Positions 40,977 through 46,092 of a DNA stretch of 46,092 nucleotides are shown piece after piece. The stretch is taken from positions 1-46,092 of the forward strand of contig DASTHS010000008.1 in assembly GCA_035718085.1 (NCBI GenBank), in the 5' to 3' direction. This DNA comes from DASTHS01 sp035718085. GTDB taxonomy: Bacteria > Actinomycetota > Acidimicrobiia > Acidimicrobiales > Palsa-688. The notes below the pieces were generated by a model. The model ran no database searches and was not told the DNA's origin. It saw only the letters and a list, made by a program, of their open reading frames with translations. The position numbers and the translations under genes are program-made. Within the stretch, counting starts at the first letter, position 1. Each line of letters starts with the position of its first letter.

Positions 40977-41032
40977 GAATCCGGCCCGCGTTGTGAACCA
41001 CGAGCCGCACGGCCCGCCCCGCCAGCCCCGCC

Positions 41033-41068
41033 CGAACGAACGAGCGAGCGAGCGAGCGAGCGAGCGAG
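41033..41068. repeat. Tetranucleotide microsatellite (CGAA)2(CGAG)7
   Basis: Nine tandem tetranucleotides end exactly at the stop codon of the PerM/AI-2E-type gene on the minus strand. Being beyond the stop, length changes would not alter the protein. Confidence 0.85.
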
Positions 41069-42199
41069 CTACGGCACCGGAGCAGGCGGGTCGGTCGCCG
41101 CCGGGGGTTCGGGCACCCGCTCCGGCTCCATCTCGTCCTCCTGCTCGGGCACGCCGAGCCCGGCGCGCACGGCGGAGTTGATGCAGGCCATGGTGGGCAC
41201 GGCGATGATCGCCCCGAAGATGCCGAACGCCAGCGCCCCGGTGGCCAGGGCCAGCACCACGGCGAGGGGGTGCACGTGGATGTAGCGGCCGACCACGAAC
41301 GGCTGCAGCAGGTGGGCCTCGACCTGGTTGTCGATGACGAGCACGATGACCACGATGACGCCGGCGACGACCCCCTGTTCGACGGTGGCGACCCCGGCGG
41401 CGAGCACCCCGGCCACCACGGCGCCGACCAGTGGCACGAAGCTGCCGAGGGCGACGATCAGCGCCAGGGGGGCGACCAGCGGCACGCCCAGCGCGAGCAG
41501 CGTGACGGCGATGACGACGCCGTGGAAGGCGGCGACCACCAGCGTGCCGCGCATGTAGTGGGTGAGGGTGGCCCACGCCGCCCGGCCGGCGCGGTCGGTG
41601 GTCTGCCGGCCCGGCCGCGGGATGGCCCTGGTCAGGAACTCCCAGATGCCGCGCCCGTCGTAGATGAGGAAGATCAGCGAGAAGAGGGCCAGCAGCACGC
41701 CGGTCAGCACGTCGGCCACCGTCTTGCCCGTCGACAGCGCCGCCGAGGCGAGGGCCGAGGTGTTCTTGGTGACCGAGTTCGACAGCTTCGTGGAGAAGGT
41801 GTTGATCTGCTTGGCGCTGACCTTGAACGGGCCCCGCTCGAGCCAGTGCTCGACGTCGGGGATGAGCCGGTTGATCTGGTCGCCGAACTGGGGGGCCTGG
41901 GCGATGGCCTTGTCGATCACCAGGAACAGCACGCCGGCGACGGCGACCACGGCGAGCACCACGGTGATCGCCGTGGCCAGGGCGCGGGGCACCCCCACCC
42001 GCTGCAGCCGGGCGGTGAGGGGCTGGAGCAGGGCGCAGAGCAACAGGGCCACCAGGAAGGGGATGACGACCGTCGTCAGGCCCGACAGCACCCGCACGAC
42101 CACGTAGAAGGCGCCGGCCAGCACCAGCAGCCGCCAGGCGTAGTCGGACGCGGTGCGCAGGATCACCGCCGGGTACCGCTGCTGGTCGCCGCTGGCCAC
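41069..42199 (-). CDS. AI-2E / PerM-family permease
   Basis: 376-aa polytopic membrane protein of the AI-2E transporter (PerM, UPF0118) family, with about eight TM helices. Typical segments: VVIPFLVALLLCALLQPLTARLQRVGVPRALA, IFLIYDGRGIWEFL, a long extracytoplasmic helix region, and the C-terminal LGSFVPLVGAVVAGVLAA, IDNQVEAHLLQPFVVGRYIHVHPLAVVLAL. The C-terminus is a Pro/Glu tail. The substrate of this family is generally unknown. GTG 42199 was chosen because TAGCCT lies eight bases upstream; that box overlaps the stop codon of the previous gene. Confidence 0.92.
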   Translation of the reverse strand: MASGDQQRYPAVILRTASDYAWRLLVLAGAFYVVVRVLSGLTTVVIPFLVALLLCALLQPLTARLQRVGVPRALATAITVVLAVVAVAGVLFLVIDKAIAQAPQFGDQINRLIPDVEHWLERGPFKVSAKQINTFSTKLSNSVTKNTSALASAALSTGKTVADVLTGVLLALFSLIFLIYDGRGIWEFLTRAIPRPGRQTTDRAGRAAWATLTHYMRGTLVVAAFHGVVIAVTLLALGVPLVAPLALIVALGSFVPLVGAVVAGVLAAGVATVEQGVVAGVIVVIVLVIDNQVEAHLLQPFVVGRYIHVHPLAVVLALATGALAFGIFGAIIAVPTMACINSAVRAGLGVPEQEDEMEPERVPEPPAATDPPAPVP

Positions 42200-42207
42200 G
42201 GCTGTGG

Positions 42208-42213
42208 AGGCTA
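42208..42213 (-). promoter_or_regulatory. -10 box for leaderless PerM-like mRNA
   Basis: TAGCCT on the minus strand, eight bases before the GTG at 42199; its TAG doubles as the stop codon of the glucosaminidase gene. Confidence 0.4.
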
Positions 42214-43527
42214 CGTGGACGGCGGCCCTGTGAGCGCCGACGCCAGCATCGACTGGTACATGGTCATCACGGTGTGGCCGTAGAGGGGGTCGCTGGCCCA
42301 CCGGCCGGTGAGGGCCTGGAAGCTGACGCAGCAGCCGCGCACCGGGTCGCTCTCGGGCACGACGGCGGGGCTGACCGGGGGGGCGGCGAGCATGGCCGAG
42401 GTGAGGCCGGGGGTGGCGAAGGCGCGCAGCAGCTGGATCTGGCCGCGGACGCCGGCCTGGGCGCTCGGGAAGCCCGACCCGGTGGCGCAGGCGTCGCAGT
42501 GGCCGATGCCGGCGTAGTTGTTGAACGTCACGGCGTCGTCGGAGGAGAAGCCGGCGGTCTCGACCATCGCCTGGGCGAAGGCCACGTCGCCGCGCACCCC
42601 CTCGGCGGCGCCTTCCTGCAGGTACCAGGTCACCAGCTGGGCGATCGGGGTGGAGGTGCGGTCGACCTCGCCGCGGCCCTCGTACCAGGCGACGATCTGG
42701 GCGGCGTCGAGGGCGGCCCCGCCGAGGATGGTGGGGCTGCCGTCGGCCGGGGCGCCAGGGGGCTGGGCGACGGCGGCGACCGCGGCGCCCTGGGCCGACT
42801 GGTCGCCGACGAGGGCGTTGGTGTCGCCGGCGACGGCCGCCTCCGCAGCGGTGACGGCGCGGCCGTCGGCGGCGAGGATCGCCGTCCGGTCGTCGTGGAG
42901 GTGCGTGGCGGTGGCGAGGGCGGCCTGGGCGCCGGCCAGGGCGGTGGTGGCGGCGGCGACCGCCTTGCGGTCGGTGGCGGCGGTGGTCACGTCGGCGGCG
43001 AGCTGGCGGCGTTGGCCGTCGGTGACCACGCCGAGGAGGGCCTGGGCGGTGGCCTGGCGCTGGGCGCCGGCGAGGCCGGGGCCGCCGCCGGCCGAGACCG
43101 GGTCGGTGTAGAGCTCGAGGGCGATGGCGCCGAGCCGGCGGTGGTCGTCGACCACCGCGGTGGCAGCGGCGGAGGAAGCTGCCGTTGCGGCGGTGAGCGC
43201 GGCGGTGTCGGCGGCCACCTCTGCGGTGGCCCGGGTCAAGGCGGTGGTCGCTTCGGTGACCAGCTCCTCGTCGGCGGCCTGGTGGGTGCGGTCGGCGCCG
43301 AGGGTCGCGGTGTCGGCGGCGAGGAGCCGGGTGTCGGCGGTGATCGCGGGCTGGAAGCGGTTGGCCGCCACGGCGGTCATCTCGGCGGGGATGTCGGCGG
43401 GGATGTCGAGGGCGGTCAGCGCCGACGCCGGCGGGGCGGCGGCGGTCAGGCAGGCCGCGACGAGGGCGGTGGCGGCCAGCGCGGCGGTGCCGGCCCGCTG
43501 CAGCGTCGTTCCCACATCCGATCCCAT
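42211..43527 (-). CDS. Secreted glucosaminidase-domain cell-wall hydrolase
   Basis: 438-aa exported protein. A signal peptide (to about residue 36) is followed by ~220 residues rich in Ala/Asp/Thr with heptad character, likely a long coiled coil as in other wall-hydrolase regulators. The C-terminal ~150 residues carry a glucosaminidase/lysozyme-like domain: ITQLVTWYLQ-type start, GDVAFAQAMVETAGFSS with the probable catalytic Glu, then FNNYAGIGHCDACATGSGFPSAQAGVRGQIQLLRAFA. GGGTGGGAAG precedes the ATG at 43527. It is divergent from the dehydrogenase gene and 12 bases before the PerM-like start. Confidence 0.87.
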   Translation of the reverse strand: MGSDVGTTLQRAGTAALAATALVAACLTAAAPPASALTALDIPADIPAEMTAVAANRFQPAITADTRLLAADTATLGADRTHQAADEELVTEATTALTRATAEVAADTAALTAATAASSAAATAVVDDHRRLGAIALELYTDPVSAGGGPGLAGAQRQATAQALLGVVTDGQRRQLAADVTTAATDRKAVAAATTALAGAQAALATATHLHDDRTAILAADGRAVTAAEAAVAGDTNALVGDQSAQGAAVAAVAQPPGAPADGSPTILGGAALDAAQIVAWYEGRGEVDRTSTPIAQLVTWYLQEGAAEGVRGDVAFAQAMVETAGFSSDDAVTFNNYAGIGHCDACATGSGFPSAQAGVRGQIQLLRAFATPGLTSAMLAAPPVSPAVVPESDPVRGCCVSFQALTGRWASDPLYGHTVMTMYQSMLASALTGPPST

Positions 43528-43610
43528 CGTCTTCCCACCCGCAGGACCGAAGGCTAGCGGTCTGCCACGATGGCTCCCCGTCAGCTCGCCTAGGGGAGGC
43601 ATCACCAACC

Positions 43611-44528
43611 GTGACTGGGATCTGTGAAGGCCGTGTCGTCATCGTCACCGGCGCGGCCCGCGGCATCGGCCGTGGCTACGCGCTCGAGTTCGCCCGCCAG
43701 GGCGCCAAGGTCGTGGTCAACGACCTCGGCGCCGAGGTGGACGGCACCGGGGGCAGCACCGGCCCCGCCGGTGAGGTCGTCGACCTCATCCGCGCCGAGG
43801 GCGGCGAGGCGGTGGCCAACGGCGACGACGTCAGCGACTGGGACGGCGCCCAGCGCCTGGTGCAGACCGCCGTCGAGCAGTTCGGCCAGCTCGACGTGCT
43901 GGTGAACAACGCCGGCATCCTCCGCGACCGGATGCTGGTCAACATGACCCCCGACGAGTGGGACGCCGTCATCCGCGTGCACCTGCGGGGCACGTTCGCC
44001 CCCATGCGCGTCGCCGCCGGCTACTGGCGCGAGCGCCAGAAGGCGGGCCACGACGTCGACGCCCGCATCATCAACACCTCGTCGTCGTCGGGGATCTACG
44101 GCAACGTCGGCCAGACGAACTACGGCGCCGCCAAGGCCGGCATCGCCGCCATGACGATCATCGCCAGCCAGGAGCTGGCCCGCTACGGCATCACCGTCAA
44201 CGCCATCGCCCCGGCCGCCCTCACCCGCATGACCGAGAACCTGGGCGGTGGGCTGTCACGCTCGCAGGCCGACGAGGGCGGCTGGAACCCGGCCGACCCT
44301 GACAACATCGCCCCGATCGTCGCCTGGCTGGGCTCGGCGGAGTCGCGAGGCGTCACGGGCCGGGTGTTCAACGTGCGCGGCGGCCACATCAGCGTGGCCG
44401 AGGGCTGGGTGGCCGGCCCGGCCGCCGACAAGGACGGCCGCTGGGACCCCGCCGAGCTCGGCGAGATCGTGACCGACCTGGTGGCCAAGGCCGCGCCCAA
44501 CGCCAAGATGAACGGCAAGCGGGAGTAG
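43611..44528 (+). CDS. Short-chain dehydrogenase/reductase (3-hydroxyacyl-CoA dehydrogenase type)
   Basis: 305-aa NAD(P)-dependent SDR. Cofactor motif TGAARGIG near residue 14, NNAGIL, and catalytic Ser/Tyr/Lys in INTSSSSGIYG...TNYGAAKAG. Length and the segments VVVNDLGAEVDGTGGSTGPA and YGITVNAIAPAALTRMTE match the hydroxyacyl-CoA dehydrogenase part of peroxisomal-type multifunctional enzyme 2 rather than FabG. It probably oxidises a beta-hydroxyacyl-CoA, fitting the acyl-CoA dehydrogenases and enoyl-CoA hydratase elsewhere in the window. GTG 43611 has GGGGAGG about 13 bases upstream. Confidence 0.9.
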   Translation: MTGICEGRVVIVTGAARGIGRGYALEFARQGAKVVVNDLGAEVDGTGGSTGPAGEVVDLIRAEGGEAVANGDDVSDWDGAQRLVQTAVEQFGQLDVLVNNAGILRDRMLVNMTPDEWDAVIRVHLRGTFAPMRVAAGYWRERQKAGHDVDARIINTSSSSGIYGNVGQTNYGAAKAGIAAMTIIASQELARYGITVNAIAPAALTRMTENLGGGLSRSQADEGGWNPADPDNIAPIVAWLGSAESRGVTGRVFNVRGGHISVAEGWVAGPAADKDGRWDPAELGEIVTDLVAKAAPNAKMNGKRE

Positions 44529-44564
44529 CCGGGCCCCGCCGCCGCCACCTCGGCACAACGCGCA

Positions 44565-44598
44565 AGGGGGAGGGCAACCCGTAGGCTGCCCTCCCCCT
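44565..44598. terminator. Convergent hairpin terminator
   Basis: AGGGGGAGGGCA and TGCCCTCCCCCT form a perfect 12-bp stem with a 10-nt loop between the convergent stops of the SDR gene and the repeat-rich surface protein. Confidence 0.75.
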
Positions 44599-44616
44599 CT
44601 GCCGGGGCTGGTGCGC

Positions 44617-46092
44617 TCAGTTGGCGATGATCGCCACGATCGGGCTGGCCAGCCGCAGGCCCGCAGCCGACCCGTCGAACGGTGCGTCGCCGAAGGTGAA
44701 CACGCCGCCGTCGGCGGCACCGAGCAGGTAGCCGGCCCCGTCGTCGGTCGCCTGGATCGACACGACCGGCGACACGAGGTGCAGGTTGCCGGTGGAGCCG
44801 TGGAAGGCGGCGTCACCGAAGGAGAACACCCCGCCGTCGGCGCCGGCCAGGAAGTAGCCGCCGCCGTCAGGGGTCGTGGCCATGCCCACGATCGGGGCGA
44901 CCAGGTACAGGTTGCCGGTCGAGCCGTGGAAGGCGGCGTCGCCGAAGGAGAACACCCCGCCGTCGGCCCCCACCAGGTAGTAGCCACCGCCATCGGGGGT
45001 CACGACCAGGCCGACCATGTGGGCGGCGAGGCGCAGGGCGCCGGTCGAGCCGTGGAAGGCGGCGTCGCCGAAGGAGAACACCCCGCCGTCGGCCCCCACC
45101 AGGTAGTAGCCACCGCCGTCGGGGGTGGCGGCGATGCCGACGATCGGGGCGGCGAGGCGCACGTCGTTCAGCGAGCCCTCGAAACCGGCGTCGCCGAAGG
45201 GGTAGACCGCGCCGTCGCTGGTCACCAGCCAGTAGCCCTTGCGGTCGGGGGTCTGCGCCGACGCCGTGATGGGCGCGGTGTGCGCTGTGCCGGCCAGCGA
45301 GCCGAGGTACGACCCGCCGAAGGTGAACACGCCCCCGTCGGCGGCGACCATCCGGTAGCTGGTGGTCACGGCCGGCGGGTGCTGGCTCGGGGCGTTCACG
45401 CTGAGCACCGCGGCGTTCGACGTGGCGGTGCCTTGGCTGTTGGTGAACACCGCTTGGTACTGGCTGCCGTCATTCGCCGCCGCCGGCGTGAAGGTGTAGG
45501 TCGGTGACGTGGCCCCCGAGATCGGCGAGAAGGTCGACGATCCCGCCGGCTCCACCTGCCACTGCACCGTCGGCGACGGATCCCCCGCCGCCGCCGCCGT
45601 GAAGGTCACCGGGCTCCCGGCGCTCACCGTCTGGCTCGACGGCTGTGTGGTCACCACCGGCGCGGAGAGCACCGTCAGCGCCGCCGGGCTCGACGTCGCC
45701 GATCCCTGGCTGTTGGTGAACACCGCCTCGTACTGGCTGCCGTCGTTCGCGGCCGTCGGCGTGAACGTGTAGGTCGCTGACGTGGCCCCGGTGATGGGCG
45801 TGAAGGTCGACGACCCCGCCGGCTCCGCCTGCCACTGCACCGTCGGTGACGGGGCTCCCGCCGCCGCCGCCGTGAAGCTCACCGGCGTCCCGGCGCTGAC
45901 CGTCTGACTCGACGGCTGGGAGGTCACCGAGGGCGGGCTCGTCGCCGGGGGCGGCTGTTGCACGGTGAAGGTCACCGCGTTCGACGTGGTGGTGCCCTTG
46001 GTGTTGGTGAACACCGCCTCGTACTTCGAGCCGTTGTCCGACGCGGTGGGGGTGAACGTGTACGTCGTCGACGTCGCCCCGGTGATCGGGGT
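44617..46092 (-). CDS. Large repeat-rich extracellular protein, C-terminal part
   Basis: The frame is open at the window's right edge, so the N-terminus is missing; 491 residues are visible. First come Ig-like domains with a 91-residue period (QPSSQTVSAG, PSPTVQWQ, YTFTPTAANDGSQYEAVFTN); two are complete and one is partial. Then about six 42-residue repeats of the type VGADGGVFSFGDAAFHGS...TPDGGGYYL, ending with the stop. Such repeats are abundant in acidimicrobial surface and esterase-like proteins and probably form a beta-propeller-like fold. There is no anchor at the C-terminus. The protein is likely secreted or cell-surface; its function is unknown. Confidence 0.88.
   Translation of the reverse strand, partial: TPITGATSTTYTFTPTASDNGSKYEAVFTNTKGTTTSNAVTFTVQQPPPATSPPSVTSQPSSQTVSAGTPVSFTAAAAGAPSPTVQWQAEPAGSSTFTPITGATSATYTFTPTAANDGSQYEAVFTNSQGSATSSPAALTVLSAPVVTTQPSSQTVSAGSPVTFTAAAAGDPSPTVQWQVEPAGSSTFSPISGATSPTYTFTPAAANDGSQYQAVFTNSQGTATSNAAVLSVNAPSQHPPAVTTSYRMVAADGGVFTFGGSYLGSLAGTAHTAPITASAQTPDRKGYWLVTSDGAVYPFGDAGFEGSLNDVRLAAPIVGIAATPDGGGYYLVGADGGVFSFGDAAFHGSTGALRLAAHMVGLVVTPDGGGYYLVGADGGVFSFGDAAFHGSTGNLYLVAPIVGMATTPDGGGYFLAGADGGVFSFGDAAFHGSTGNLHLVSPVVSIQATDDGAGYLLGAADGGVFTFGDAPFDGSAAGLRLASPIVAIIAN
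44620..45357 (-). repeat. 126-bp tandem repeats (about six units)
   Basis: Coding repeats of 42 residues. Three central units are nearly identical at DNA level: the segment reading GCCGTGGAAGGCGGCGTC recurs exactly 126 bases apart (starting near 44798, 44924 and 45050). The outer units are more diverged. Confidence 0.85.
45376..46092 (-). repeat. 273-bp Ig-domain coding repeats
   Basis: Consecutive Ig-like domain units with a 91-codon period and high DNA similarity, for example the blocks coding QPSSQTVSAG and GSQYEAVFTN. The array runs off the right edge of the window. Confidence 0.8.

Noticed and set aside
44620..45357. Regularly spaced repeats as a CRISPR array
   Set aside because: The repeats are contiguous 126-bp coding units without unique spacers, and no cas genes are near.
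1..46092. tRNA or rRNA genes, insertion sequences, prophage or integrase
   Set aside because: None were recognised on either strand when reading the gaps and proteins; a covariance-model search would be the decisive test.

Overview
The window is very GC-rich DNA with strong G/C third-position bias, GTG starts, overlapping ATGA/GTGA gene junctions and many genes whose only start signal is a TAnnnT box 7-8 nt before the start codon. Mycothiol-type enzymes, a DUF5709-like protein, several acyl-CoA dehydrogenases and a surface protein with 42-residue 'ADGGVFSFGDA' repeats all point to an actinobacterium, most likely class Acidimicrobiia. The class assignment is inference from gene content. No tRNA, rRNA, CRISPR array, transposase or phage gene was seen, and no gene-free stretch exceeds about 215 bases.

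Layout. 1-1591: two adjacent cation-diffusion-facilitator genes (the first cut by the window edge). 1675-4275 (-): secreted sedolisin (S53) with C-terminal anchor. 4430-9670 (+): acyl-CoA dehydrogenase, a RecQ-type helicase carrying a phosphoribosyltransferase-like C-terminus, and a coupled set of two acidic/low-complexity proteins plus a DksA/TraR-like protein. 9753-15458 (-): enoyl-CoA hydratase, an anchored extracytoplasmic protein, YceI, a second acyl-CoA dehydrogenase behind a perfect 20-bp palindrome, and a flavin disulfide reductase.

15499-24638 (-) is the centrepiece: a four-gene, tightly coupled branched-chain/amide-type ABC uptake operon. It encodes a solute-binding protein with a long Gly/Ala/Thr linker, a LivH-LivM fused permease, an 1178-residue protein that joins a whole MFS transporter to LivF-like and LivG-like ATPases, and an exported anchored protein. 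24825-28173 (-): a DrrAB-like ABC-2 exporter followed by a membrane-anchored subtilisin. 28240-29723 (-): a mycothiol-related enzyme pair.

29778-36513 holds two SpoIIE-type PP2C phosphatases with sensory domains (one with a complete LOV blue-light motif), a 55-residue membrane peptide coupled to a saccharopine-dehydrogenase-like protein, an aquaporin and a small unknown protein. 36674-44528: a short second sedolisin, OsmC, uroporphyrinogen-III synthase, mycoredoxin, an ATP-grasp enzyme, a PerM/AI-2E permease, a glucosaminidase and a short-chain dehydrogenase. 44617-46092 (-): the C-terminal part of a large repeat-rich surface protein.

Functionally the window mixes lipid/CoA catabolism, solute uptake, thiol-redox chemistry, secreted proteolysis and light/stress signalling. 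The least familiar items are the MFS-ABC-ABC fusion inside a Liv-type operon, the LOV-GAF-SpoIIE protein with its divergent unknown partner, the helicase-PRTase fusion, the operator-like palindromes and the intergenic REP-like hairpins.
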